In this document: one piece after another, positions 28,850 through 37,025 of the stretch | Layout of the letters: each line of letters begins with the position of its first letter | Position numbering within the stretch: position 1 is the first letter of the stretch | Assembly (NCBI GenBank): GCA_017533785.1 | Contig: JAFWII010000036.1 | Coordinates: 1-57,457 of the forward strand | Direction of reading: 5' to 3' | Length of the DNA stretch: 57,457 bases | Origin: Erysipelotrichaceae bacterium | GTDB lineage: Bacteria > Bacillota_I > Bacilli_A > Erysipelotrichales > Erysipelotrichaceae | The notes under the pieces: model-generated | Told to the model about the DNA's origin: nothing | Databases searched by the model: none | What the model saw: only the letters and a program-made list of their open reading frames with translations | Program-made: the position numbers and the translations under genes

Positions 28850-29629
28850 ATGGCTGTATTCAGAGGAACTGCGTATTCCGCGTGTCTGAAGCGCAATACG
28901 AATATCAACGTGATCTTTCCCGACCGTTCGAACGACGTCGATCCTCTTTACGAGGACGAGCCGAAAGTGCTCTATCTCCTGCACGGTCTGAGCGGCAGTG
29001 AGGAAGAATGGCTGCGTTTCTCGAAGATCGAGTACTATGCCAAGAAATACAACTTTATCGTTATCATGCCTGCCGCGGACCGCAGTTTCTACTGCAACAC
29101 GAAGACCGGGATCGCCTATTTCGACTACGTGGCCGACGAGCTTCCGCAGATCTGCCGCCGCTGGCTGAATATCTCTTCCGCAAGAGAGAATACCTTTATC
29201 GCCGGCGAGAGCATGGGCGGCTACGGAGCCGTGAAGATCGGCCTATCCCGCCCGCAGAATTATGCCGGGATCGCGTCGCTGAGCGGCGTGCTCAACTATA
29301 ACGCCTTTAAACAGCTCGTCGCTGAAAGCGAATGGACGGAAATGGATATTTCCGAACTGGAGCTTCTGGAGGACGGGATCACGCCTCTTTCGCTGGCGCT
29401 GGAAGCAGCCGGGGATCCCGACAGGCCGAAGCTGATCCAGCTGTGCGGCACGGAGGACTTCCTCTATGCCGATAACCAGATCTTCCGTAAAGCCCTGGAA
29501 GAAAAGGGCTACGGACATATCTATCTCGAGGGACCCGGAGATCATGAATGGCCGTACTGGGACAAAGCGGTCCAGTATGCCTTCATGTTCTTCCGCGGTC
29601 TCGACCTCAATACGACAAGGATCTATTAA
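28850..29629 (+). CDS. alpha/beta-hydrolase esterase (EstA/esterase D type)
   Basis: A 259-residue serine esterase. LLHGLSGSEEEWLR forms the oxyanion region, GESMGGYGA near residue 123 holds the nucleophile Ser, a Cys-Gly-Thr-Glu-Asp stretch near 203 and GDHEWPYW near 228 supply Asp and His. Relatives hydrolyse short acyl esters or S-formylglutathione. It starts 2 nt after the kinase stop, so it belongs to the operon. It may remove an acyl or ester group from a modified glycated substrate (inference). No signal peptide is seen. Confidence 0.8.
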   Translation: MAVFRGTAYSACLKRNTNINVIFPDRSNDVDPLYEDEPKVLYLLHGLSGSEEEWLRFSKIEYYAKKYNFIVIMPAADRSFYCNTKTGIAYFDYVADELPQICRRWLNISSARENTFIAGESMGGYGAVKIGLSRPQNYAGIASLSGVLNYNAFKQLVAESEWTEMDISELELLEDGITPLSLALEAAGDPDRPKLIQLCGTEDFLYADNQIFRKALEEKGYGHIYLEGPGDHEWPYWDKAVQYAFMFFRGLDLNTTRIY

Positions 29630-29642
29630 GGAGGGGACTCTT

Positions 29643-30704
29643 ATGTATAAAGCAGAAATGTGGAAAGAAAAGGAAGGACCCTGTCTCCGGAATTTCGATG
29701 AGAACTTCACCCGCACCAGCATCAACGGCGCGCTGGCGCTGCGCGGCGAGATCGAAAAGATCGTCGACGATATCTGGGAAAAGGGATTTGATGCGATCTA
29801 CTTCATGGGGATCGGCGGTACCTGGGCAAGCGCCATGCAGGTCGAGGTCTATATGCGCGGACGTTCCGCGCTGCCGGTCTATGTCGAAAATGCGGCAGAA
29901 TTCCTGACGACCGGGAACCGGAAGTTCACGAAGAACTCGGTCCTGATCTATTCCTCTGTCTCCGGCAACACGAAGGAGATGGTGCAGCTGGTCGAAAAGG
30001 TCAAAGGGATCGGGGCGAAAGTCTTCGCCTTCATCGATACCCCCGGTTCGACCCTGACGCAGAGCGACAAGCAGGATTATCTCGTCATCTACCAGATGAA
30101 CGAACAGCTGAAGTTCTATATGGTCGCCAATTATCTGATGTACAAGAACGGGGAATTCCCGGAGTATGAACGCTATAACAGCGAGATGGAGAACTGTCTC
30201 GCGGAAGCGCTGATCACAGTCGAAAAAGAGGCTGACGCCTGGGCATATGACTATGCGGAAAAGAAGATCGCTTTCCTGAAGGAACATCCGGATCTGCCGC
30301 ACTATTTCGTCGGCGCCGGCAACCAGGCTGCCGCCGCTTATTCTTACGCGATGTGCTACTGGGAGGAACAGATGTGGGTCCGTACGCGGTATTCGTCGGC
30401 TCCGGAGTTCTTCCACGGCATGCAGGAGATCATCCTGGCGGATACGCCGGTCACACTGTTCATCGGCGAGGACGAACAGCGTCCGCTGGCGGAACGGGTC
30501 GCCCGTTTCCTGCCGAAGGTCTGCGCGAACTATACGATCATCGACACGAAGGAATTCGAGCTGAAAGGCATCTCCCCAGAATTCCGCGGTTCTATCTCGC
30601 ATCTGGTGATGCGGGCAGTCAATGCCAGAGTGGATGCCTATATGGAGCTGTTCCTGCGGCATCCGCTGTCGGTAAGACGCTACTACCGTCAGTTCGATTA
30701 CTGA
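29643..30704 (+). CDS. SIS-domain deglycase, FrlB-like (fructoselysine-6-P deglycase family)
   Basis: A 353-residue SIS-fold protein with two sugar isomerase domains. The first has MGIGGTWASAM near residue 55 and YSSVSGNTKEM near 103. The second has the VGAGNQAAAAYSYA loop near 221 and EFFHGMQE near 256. This matches FrlB, which splits fructosamine-6-phosphate to glucose-6-phosphate and the free amine. The exact amine is unknown. AAGGAGG precedes ATG 29643, and upstream frame codons lie inside the esterase. Confidence 0.83.
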   Translation: MYKAEMWKEKEGPCLRNFDENFTRTSINGALALRGEIEKIVDDIWEKGFDAIYFMGIGGTWASAMQVEVYMRGRSALPVYVENAAEFLTTGNRKFTKNSVLIYSSVSGNTKEMVQLVEKVKGIGAKVFAFIDTPGSTLTQSDKQDYLVIYQMNEQLKFYMVANYLMYKNGEFPEYERYNSEMENCLAEALITVEKEADAWAYDYAEKKIAFLKEHPDLPHYFVGAGNQAAAAYSYAMCYWEEQMWVRTRYSSAPEFFHGMQEIILADTPVTLFIGEDEQRPLAERVARFLPKVCANYTIIDTKEFELKGISPEFRGSISHLVMRAVNARVDAYMELFLRHPLSVRRYYRQFDY

Positions 30705-30711
30705 GAAATAC

Positions 30712-30736
30712 AAGCCGGCCCGTCCGGCTTCTTTGT
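30712..30736 (+). terminator. weak intra-operon hairpin
   Basis: AAGCCGG (30712-30718) pairs with CCGGCTT (30724-30730), followed by CTTTG. It may attenuate transcription between the deglycase and the BtpA gene rather than end it. Confidence 0.45.
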
Positions 30737-30756
30737 GTAAAAGGAGAAACCAGTCT

Positions 30757-31566
30757 ATGTGGACAGAAGAATTATTCGGAGTAAAGAAACCGATCATCGC
30801 GATGCTGCATCTCGACCCGCTTCCGGGCGATCCGATGTGGAAGTACGGGATGACCATGGATCAGGTCGTGGAGGACGCCAGAAAAGACCTGCTCGCCCTG
30901 CAGGAGGGCGGTGTCGACGGCATCATCTTTTCCAATGAGTTCAGCTTCCCGTATCAGCGCAATATGGACCGCAATACGGTCGCCGCGATGGCCTATGTCA
31001 TCGGCTGCCTGAAAAGCGATCTGAAAGTGCCGTTCGGCGTCGATGCCATCAGCGACGGCATCGCCTGCATCGAACTGGCCGCCGGTGTCGGCGCTGATTA
31101 TGTGCGCGGCACCTTCTCCGGCGTCTATGTCGGGGACGGCGGCTTCTACAACAACGATTTTTCCCAGGTCATCCGCCGCAAATACGCTCTGCATATGGAT
31201 GAACTGAAGATGCTGTACTTCATCAATCCGGAATCCGACCAGAGCCTCGACCTGCGGCCGCTGAAGGATATCGCGAAGACGACGATCGCCAAGGCCGCGC
31301 CTGACGGACTGTGCATTTCCGCAGACGCTGCCGGCCAGGATGTCGACGATGAACTGATCATCTCGGTCAAGCAGGCGAACCCGGAAGTCGTCGTGCTCTG
31401 CAACACCGGCTGCCGCGTCGATACGATCGAGCGCAAGCTGCGCTACGCTGACGCCGCGGTCGTCGGAACGACATTCAAATTCGACGGAAAACTGGAAAAC
31501 CACGTCGACGTGAGACGTGTCAGAGAATTCATGAACGAGGTATACAAGATCAGGGAAAAACTGTAA
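30757..31566 (+). CDS. BtpA/SgcQ-family TIM-barrel protein
   Basis: A 269-residue protein of the BtpA family. KPIIAMLHLDPLPG at the start, GGVDGIIFSNEFSFPY, PFGVDAISD and CISADAAGQ match the family. Relatives include SgcQ of the E. coli sgc sugar cluster and a cyanobacterial photosystem I biogenesis protein. The enzymatic role is uncertain in all. Its place inside an frl cluster points to a small-molecule, probably sugar-phosphate or glycoside, reaction (inference). AAGGAG precedes ATG 30757. Confidence 0.75.
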   Translation: MWTEELFGVKKPIIAMLHLDPLPGDPMWKYGMTMDQVVEDARKDLLALQEGGVDGIIFSNEFSFPYQRNMDRNTVAAMAYVIGCLKSDLKVPFGVDAISDGIACIELAAGVGADYVRGTFSGVYVGDGGFYNNDFSQVIRRKYALHMDELKMLYFINPESDQSLDLRPLKDIAKTTIAKAAPDGLCISADAAGQDVDDELIISVKQANPEVVVLCNTGCRVDTIERKLRYADAAVVGTTFKFDGKLENHVDVRRVREFMNEVYKIREKL

Positions 31567-31584
31567 TCAGGGAGGGTATTGATC

Positions 31585-32379
31585 ATGAAAGTAGCAGAGA
31601 TCGGCGATAACTGTATCGATCTTTACGAACGCCTGGACCGGAAATACACGACCGGAAACGTCGTGGATACCGGTGTCAATCTGAAAAAACTGGGAGCGGA
31701 AGTCTCGATCATTTCGACGACCGGCTCCGATGAGAACGGAAAATGGATGATCGAGTCGCTGCGCAGCGAAGGGCTCGACATCAGCCATCTGAAGGTAGCC
31801 GAAGGACCGACTGCCGTGACCTATATGGACATGATCGGCAACGACCGGGTCCACGGAGATTATGTGGAAGGGGTCCTGGCGGACATGGTGTTCGACGAAG
31901 AGGACATCCGTTTCGCCTGTACCCATGATCTCGTTCACAGCGCGCTCTGGGGCATGGCGGAAAAAGCGCTGCCGAAGATCGCCGCCAGCGGAACGCCGGT
32001 CGCCTTTGACTATGCCGACCGTCTGGACCATCCGCTGGTCGAGGAGACTTTGCCGTATGTGAGCTACGGCTTCTATTCCTACCATCACGGACGCGATGCC
32101 TTCATCGAGGAATTCCTGAAAGACAAGGTCGACCGCGGCATGAAGATCGCAGTCGCGACTTTCGGCGAGGAAGGCTCGCTGGCATACGATAAGGACGGCT
32201 TCCATGAAGGAAAGATCGTTCCGGCAAAGGAAGTTGTCAACACCGTCGGCGCCGGCGACAGTTTCATCGCCGGGTTCCTGTACGGGATCCTGAGCGGCTG
32301 GAGCGTTGAAGAATGTCTGCAGAAAGGCGCGGAAGTGGCTTCCGCGGTCGTACAAGTATTTGAGCCCTGGGTCTCATAA
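31585..32379 (+). CDS. FrlD-like PfkB kinase, copy 2 (diverged sugar site)
   Basis: A 264-residue PfkB kinase. It resembles E. coli FrlD in EIGDNCIDLYERL, GDYVEGVLADM and NTVGAGDSFIAGF (catalytic Asp). The N-terminal sugar loop reads TTGNVVDTGVNL in place of GG-x-x-x-N-x-A, so the family's conserved Gly pair and Asn are lost. That suggests a different substrate from copy 1. The start is ATG 31585, with AGGGAGG upstream. It lies between the BtpA and FrlC-like genes. Confidence 0.8.
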   Translation: MKVAEIGDNCIDLYERLDRKYTTGNVVDTGVNLKKLGAEVSIISTTGSDENGKWMIESLRSEGLDISHLKVAEGPTAVTYMDMIGNDRVHGDYVEGVLADMVFDEEDIRFACTHDLVHSALWGMAEKALPKIAASGTPVAFDYADRLDHPLVEETLPYVSYGFYSYHHGRDAFIEEFLKDKVDRGMKIAVATFGEEGSLAYDKDGFHEGKIVPAKEVVNTVGAGDSFIAGFLYGILSGWSVEECLQKGAEVASAVVQVFEPWVS

Positions 32380-32391
32380 GGAGGAGATAAG

Positions 32392-33222
32392 ATGAAACTC
32401 GGAATGTTTACAAGCGGTTATCAGCGCAACGATCTTGAACACATCTTCATCGATGCGAAACGCTTCGGCTATGACTATATCGAACTCTGGGGCGGCCGTC
32501 CGCACGCCTTTGCCCCGGATCTGAAAAACGGAGATATCAACGAGATCCTCCGTCTGCGCGACAAATACGGCGTCGAGATCCGCGGCTACTGCCCGGAACA
32601 CAACGCCTATCCCTATAACTACATGATCGGCAGCGAAGCCATGCGACAGGATGCCATCGAATACCTGAAACTGTGCTTTGACATGGCGAAAGCGATGGGC
32701 GCCGACTATACGCTGATCTCCGCCGCGCACGCCGGTTACGGCGCGACCTACGACGAGATCTGGTCCCGTCTGATCAAAAGCGTCCGCGAACTGACCGACC
32801 ATGCGGAGAAGATCGGCATGAAGATCGTCATGGAAGCGCTGACCGTCTATGAATCCAACGTCATCAAATCCGCCAACGATCTGCAGAAGCTCTTCAAGGC
32901 GGTCGATTCCCCGAATCTCGTCGGCATGTGCGACCTGGTCCCGCCGTTTACCCAGTACGAAAGCATCATGGATTACTTCGACAAGCTCGGCGACAAGATG
33001 TACCATCTGCATCTGATCGACGGCGTCCGGGATTCCGACGATCACGTGATGCCCGGCGAAGGCCAGATCCCGATGCGTGAGCTGATCAAGGAACTGAAGG
33101 AGATCGATTACGACCGCACCGCGACGATCGAACTCGTGACCGGCTATATCAACGAGCCGCGCTTCTATGCCCGCAGGGCAGTCGACAACGTCCGCGAAAT
33201 GATGAAAGAGGCGGGTTTCTGA
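32392..33222 (+). CDS. frlC: TIM-barrel 3-epimerase, FrlC-like (psicoselysine/fructoselysine epimerase)
   Basis: A 276-residue xylose-isomerase-type barrel. GYDYIELWGGRPHAFAPDLK near residue 24 is the signature of FrlC. EALTVYESN, LVGMCDLV, YHLHLIDG and TIELVTGY carry the Glu/Asp/His/Glu metal ligands. It interconverts C3 epimers of Amadori sugars. AGGAGG precedes ATG 32392. The next gene starts on the last base of its stop. Confidence 0.85.
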   Translation: MKLGMFTSGYQRNDLEHIFIDAKRFGYDYIELWGGRPHAFAPDLKNGDINEILRLRDKYGVEIRGYCPEHNAYPYNYMIGSEAMRQDAIEYLKLCFDMAKAMGADYTLISAAHAGYGATYDEIWSRLIKSVRELTDHAEKIGMKIVMEALTVYESNVIKSANDLQKLFKAVDSPNLVGMCDLVPPFTQYESIMDYFDKLGDKMYHLHLIDGVRDSDDHVMPGEGQIPMRELIKELKEIDYDRTATIELVTGYINEPRFYARRAVDNVREMMKEAGF

Positions 33223-34091
33223 TGGTCATCGATATCCACGTCCATCCGGCTTTTTTCGAACCGATCAACGGAGATGAGGAAAAAGAACAGCTCCGTCACG
33301 ATGAACTGAATCTGCATAAAAACGGCACGGCACCGCTGAAGCATTTTTTCAACAAAATGAAATGCGCCGGCATCGACCGCGTCTGCCTGCTGCCGGAAGA
33401 CTACAGTTCCGGAGGCGGCGGAGAACCGCTCGTCAGCAACGAGGAGATCCGCAGGCTCGTTGATCTCGCGCCGGACCGTTTCATCGGTTTCGCATCAGTC
33501 GATCCGCATGACGAAAAGGCGCCGGAAAAACTCGAACGGGCATTCGCCGAATACGGTCTGAAAGGACTGAAGCTGCATCCTGGGCGTCAGCATTTCGCCC
33601 CGGCGGATAAACTTCTGGATCCGCTTTATGATATCTGCGAGAAATATGACCGGCCGGTGACCTTTCACAGCGGTCTTTCGTTCGAACCGCACGCTCTGAC
33701 TGAGAACTGCCATCCGCTGAAATTCGAGCCGCTGGCGGAGAAACGTCCGGGCCTGCGCATCTCGCTCGCGCATTTCGGCTGGCCGTGGTGCCGCGAAGTG
33801 GCGATGCTGATGCTGAAGTATCCCAATGTCTATACTGATACCGGCGTTCTCTATTTCGACAGCGCCAGAGAATTCTATACCCAGATGCTGACACGGGACG
33901 TGCCGCTGACCTGGATCGACCGCAGTCTGCGCCACCAGGTGATGTTCGGCACCAACGATCCGCGTTTTGAAATGATCCGTATGGCTCAGGCGATCGCGGA
34001 ACTCGGGTTCCGGGAGAGCACGCTGGAACTGATCATGGGCAGGAATGCCGTGGAATTCATGCATTATGACCCGGAAAGGAGCGCCGAATGA
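33222..34091 (+). CDS. amidohydrolase-fold metal-dependent hydrolase
   Basis: A 289-residue TIM-barrel hydrolase of the amidohydrolase-2 type. It has DIHVHPAFF (His-x-His), LKLHPG, VTFHSGLSF, SLAHFGW and FGTNDPRF (metal Asp). The substrate is unknown. Overlapping starts with its neighbours tie it to the frl operon, so it may hydrolyse or decarboxylate the released amine or a conjugated precursor (inference). Confidence 0.78.
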   Translation: MVIDIHVHPAFFEPINGDEEKEQLRHDELNLHKNGTAPLKHFFNKMKCAGIDRVCLLPEDYSSGGGGEPLVSNEEIRRLVDLAPDRFIGFASVDPHDEKAPEKLERAFAEYGLKGLKLHPGRQHFAPADKLLDPLYDICEKYDRPVTFHSGLSFEPHALTENCHPLKFEPLAEKRPGLRISLAHFGWPWCREVAMLMLKYPNVYTDTGVLYFDSAREFYTQMLTRDVPLTWIDRSLRHQVMFGTNDPRFEMIRMAQAIAELGFRESTLELIMGRNAVEFMHYDPERSAE

Positions 34092-34516
34092 TCAAGATCG
34101 TCCCGCTTAAGATCATGACCGATGAGTACAACCAGTATTTCATCATCACGGAAGATGTGAAGAAAGCTGTCGCCGCCTCCGGCATCCGTAACGGCATGGT
34201 GACGGTCGAGACCCGGCATACGACGACCGGCATCACCGTCAACGAGGCTCTCGAGTGCCTTGAAAGCGACATCGATGTCTTTCTTTCCCGGCTTGTCCCG
34301 GAGAATGCTCCGTATTCGCACTGCCATATGCTGCCGGATTACGGCAGCACCGGCGGCAATCCGACAGGGCATCTCAAGGCGCTGCTGACCGGGAACCACT
34401 GTCATTTTCCGATCATCGACGGCGAACTGGTCGCCGGCGGTGCCCAGGATATCTGGTTCTGTGAATACGACGGACCCTCGCAGCGGACCGTCAGCATCAT
34501 CATCGAAGGCGAATAA
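34088..34516 (+). CDS. YjbQ family protein (UPF0047)
   Basis: A 142-residue protein. ETRHTTTGITVNE, HCHMLPDYGSTGGNPTGHLK and LLTGNHCHFPI hold the invariant His/Asp/Gly set of the family. YjbQ proteins have been linked to a weak thiamine-phosphate synthase activity, but the physiological role is unresolved. It overlaps the previous gene by 4 nt and is the last gene of the operon. Confidence 0.85.
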   Translation: MIKIVPLKIMTDEYNQYFIITEDVKKAVAASGIRNGMVTVETRHTTTGITVNEALECLESDIDVFLSRLVPENAPYSHCHMLPDYGSTGGNPTGHLKALLTGNHCHFPIIDGELVAGGAQDIWFCEYDGPSQRTVSIIIEGE

Positions 34517-34523
34517 GGATAAT

Positions 34524-34562
34524 AAAAGCGGCTGCAGATTCTGAACTGCAGCCGCTGTTCTT
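34524..34562. terminator. bidirectional terminator
   Basis: AGCGGCTGCAG (34527-34537) and CTGCAGCCGCT (34546-34556) form an 11-bp stem between convergent genes. On the minus strand TTTTATT follows, and on the plus strand GTTCTTT. Confidence 0.8.
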
Positions 34563-34577
34563 TCAGAGGATCCGGCT

Positions 34578-35423
34578 TTATCGTTCCGGGATGAAGGTGC
34601 GCAGATAGTCGACTGTCTGCTTATGGGCGGCATGGGGATCGAACCAGTAGATCGAGTCGTTGATCTCGAGGTCGACGATCGAACTGTAATCATGTCTTTC
34701 CAGTGTCTCGATATATTCTTTCAGAGGCAGATTTCCGGTTCCGCAGATCTCGTGATGGGCATCGGAGAAGTGGATGAAGCCGATCTTCTCCTCACCGAAG
34801 CGTTCGAAATACTGCTCGAGCGACTCCCCGGCGACGTCCATCGCCACGAGGTCGACGCAGACCTTCAGAGCCGGGGAATCCACAGCCTTCAGGATCGTTT
34901 CGATGTCTCCGATCGTCGTGCAGAGATTGCTTTCGTAGGGCTGCAGCTGTTCCAGCATCATCGTGATGCCTTTCTTCTCCGCTTCCGCGCAGATGCGGGC
35001 GATCGCGTCGATGCAGATGTCCATGCTCTGCTGTCTGGGCAGGTCGCGCAGACCGGTGCCGGTATTGATGAAAAGACGGTCGGTGCCGAGCGTCAGCGCG
35101 TCATCCATGCTCATCGAGAAGAAGTCGATCGTTCGCTGGACGGTCTTCCTGTTGGGATCGGCGATGCTGTAGGGATACGCCAGGGTCTCCGGCGTGTAGA
35201 TGACGAATCTCATGCCACGGTCTTCGGCTTTCTGCCGCAGTTCCTTCAGGAACGCAGCGGCTCCTTCATCGGTGTAGTCGAAACGGTAAAAATGCGGGAT
35301 ACCGCCCCAAAAGTCGATATTCCGGATGCCGATCTTCTGCAGCGAGTCCAGGACGTAGTCAAATGAGTATTGCTGGTAGGAAGGGGTCATGACGGCAAAG
35401 TCATTCAGGGTTATCTTCTTCAT
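34578..35423 (-). CDS. TIM-barrel sugar epimerase/isomerase (FrlC paralogue)
   Basis: A 281-residue xylose-isomerase-type barrel. It lines up with the FrlC-like protein at 32392: RNIDFWGGIPHFYRFDY, VIYTPETLAYPY, LEQLQPYESN, VCVDLVAMD and IHFSDAHHE, but the FrlC-specific RPHAFAPD is replaced by IPHFYRFD. It is probably an epimerase for a related sugar or sugar amine. ATG 35423 is chosen because AAGGAA is 7 nt upstream (ATG 35429 abuts it). It is divergent from the GntR genes. Confidence 0.78.
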   Translation of the reverse strand: MKKITLNDFAVMTPSYQQYSFDYVLDSLQKIGIRNIDFWGGIPHFYRFDYTDEGAAAFLKELRQKAEDRGMRFVIYTPETLAYPYSIADPNRKTVQRTIDFFSMSMDDALTLGTDRLFINTGTGLRDLPRQQSMDICIDAIARICAEAEKKGITMMLEQLQPYESNLCTTIGDIETILKAVDSPALKVCVDLVAMDVAGESLEQYFERFGEEKIGFIHFSDAHHEICGTGNLPLKEYIETLERHDYSSIVDLEINDSIYWFDPHAAHKQTVDYLRTFIPER

Positions 35424-35467
35424 ATGCATTTCCTTTTTTTCTTCCTTTACCTATATAATATTGTAAA

Positions 35468-35482
35468 GTGGCAAACAGCCAC
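35468..35482. promoter_or_regulatory. candidate GntR operator (inverted repeat)
   Basis: GTGGC-AAACA-GCCAC is a perfect 5-5-5 palindrome just after a TATATAAT-type -10 and before the first GntR gene, in the intergenic region shared with the FrlC paralogue. Autoregulation is inferred. Confidence 0.4.
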
Positions 35483-35496
35483 AAGGACTATTGAAC

Positions 35497-36216
35497 ATGG
35501 CAGCAGTTAAGATCTCCCCCGGGATGGAAGCGATCGAAAAGATCGAAGATTTCATCAAAGTAAACCGCGTAAAAGCGCATACCAGGATCCCCTGCGAAAA
35601 GGATCTGTGCGAGTTTTGGAATATCAGCCGCTCGACGCTCCGCCAGGCTGTGGATGAGCTTGTCGAGAACGGCGTCCTTTACCGCGTTCCGAACAAAGGC
35701 GTCTATGTGGCGGAACCCCATTATCTGCGTGATATGGCCGGCGTGGTCGCGATGGTCCGTGACCTGCTCGATCAGGGACATACGCTCACGAAAGAGATCC
35801 TTTCAATGAATGTGATCGAAGCCAGCAAGCAGATCTCCAGGAAACTGCGGGTGCGGCTGGGCACGAAAGTATATGAGATCATCAAATGCCGCAAGGTGGA
35901 CGGCGTGCCCTGCACGATCGAAACGACCTATATGGCTGTCGAACGCTATCCCGGCTTCACGGATTATTACAATGAAAACGCGTCGATGGATCCGATCTTC
36001 GAAGAACATTACGATACGGTCGAAACCTCCGGTACTGAGCAGATCAGCGTCGCCTACGCTACGGAAGCGGAAGCCGAGATCCTGGATATCGAAAGCGGCG
36101 CTCCGCTGTTCTTTGCCTCCGGTGTCGCGCTGGACCAGAACAAGCAGACCGTCATGTTCTACAAGCAGCTGATCCGTTCCGATAAATTCACCTTCGTGTG
36201 TACGATAGAAAGCTGA
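35497..36216 (+). CDS. GntR/HutC-family regulator 1
   Basis: A 239-residue GntR-type regulator. The winged helix (about 1-70) has TRIPCEKDLCEFW and NISRSTLRQAVDELVENGVL. The UTRA effector domain (about 85-235) would bind a sugar phosphate. By position it likely controls the frl cluster, like FrlR. ATG 35497 is used, although TTG 35491 is possible. Seven bases separate it from the second regulator. Confidence 0.85.
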   Translation: MAAVKISPGMEAIEKIEDFIKVNRVKAHTRIPCEKDLCEFWNISRSTLRQAVDELVENGVLYRVPNKGVYVAEPHYLRDMAGVVAMVRDLLDQGHTLTKEILSMNVIEASKQISRKLRVRLGTKVYEIIKCRKVDGVPCTIETTYMAVERYPGFTDYYNENASMDPIFEEHYDTVETSGTEQISVAYATEAEAEILDIESGAPLFFASGVALDQNKQTVMFYKQLIRSDKFTFVCTIES

Positions 36217-36223
36217 GGATATT

Positions 36224-36946
36224 ATGGCAAAAGCAGAATACAAGATGCCGATCTATCTTCAGCTTCGCGAGCTGATCCGAAATAAGATCGAAGAAGGGGA
36301 ATACATGCCGGGAACGGCGATCCCCTCGGAAAACAAACTGGCTGAGACCTTCGGGCTGAACCGGCTCACGATCCGCAATGCCGTCGACGCTCTGGTCAAC
36401 GAGGGCCTGCTGCGCCGGGTCCAGGGCAAAGGCGTTTTCGTCGTCGGCAAGAAGAATGAGATCTCGATCGAGGAGCATGCCGGTTTTGTCAGCGACTCCT
36501 TCAAGAACGATACCAGACTATCGATCAAAGAACTGCAGAAGACGGAAAGAGAAGCCGGCAACAAATACGCCAATCTGTTCGGTCTGGAACTGGAGGACGG
36601 GATCTACTATATCCGGCAGCTGCATACGATCAACAGCGTTGCGACTTCGATCGAGGAGTTCTTCATTCCCAAGAAAGTGCTGCCTTCTCTGGATTCGGTC
36701 AATTCCTCAGTCTTCACGTTCCGTGACATCATGTCCTTCTACGGGATCGATCTCACGAAGATGACGCAGTCGCTCCGGATCGTCAAGGGCTTTTCCAAGA
36801 TCCGCAAGATGCTGAATATGCCGGAGGAGGTGGCTCTCTTCCTGCTGGAATGCGATTTCTATAATGAAAAGGGCAATGTCATTGCCCACAGCATCTCCTA
36901 TATCCGCAGCGACATGCAGACCTTCACCGTCAGCCTGCATAAGTGA
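36224..36946 (+). CDS. GntR/HutC-family regulator 2
   Basis: A 240-residue GntR-type regulator. The winged helix has PIYLQLRELI, GTAIPSENKLAETF and GLNRLTIRNAVDALVNEGLL. The UTRA domain has FFIPKKVLP and a C-terminal ISYIRSD. Tandem, non-identical regulators suggest two effectors or two operators for the cluster. GAGGATATT precedes ATG 36224. Confidence 0.85.
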   Translation: MAKAEYKMPIYLQLRELIRNKIEEGEYMPGTAIPSENKLAETFGLNRLTIRNAVDALVNEGLLRRVQGKGVFVVGKKNEISIEEHAGFVSDSFKNDTRLSIKELQKTEREAGNKYANLFGLELEDGIYYIRQLHTINSVATSIEEFFIPKKVLPSLDSVNSSVFTFRDIMSFYGIDLTKMTQSLRIVKGFSKIRKMLNMPEEVALFLLECDFYNEKGNVIAHSISYIRSDMQTFTVSLHK

Positions 36947-36970
36947 TCCTGCAGTAAAACGATCATTCAG

Positions 36971-36997
36971 AAGTCTTCCGGAAGGAAGACTTTTTTA
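36971..36997 (+). terminator. terminator of the GntR pair
   Basis: AAGTCTTCC (36971-36979) and GGAAGACTT (36984-36992) with loop GGAA, then six T in all. On the minus strand a separate stem just beyond (37002-37025, AGC..TCCGC with GCGGAGGCT) followed by six T would end the ttcA-like gene. Confidence 0.8.
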
Positions 36998-37025
36998 TAA
37001 AAAAGCCTCCGCACCGGCGGAAAGC

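Noticed and set aside
29466..29642. N-terminal extension of the FrlB-like protein
   Set aside because: The extension lies within the esterase gene, and ATG 29643 has AAGGAGG directly upstream.
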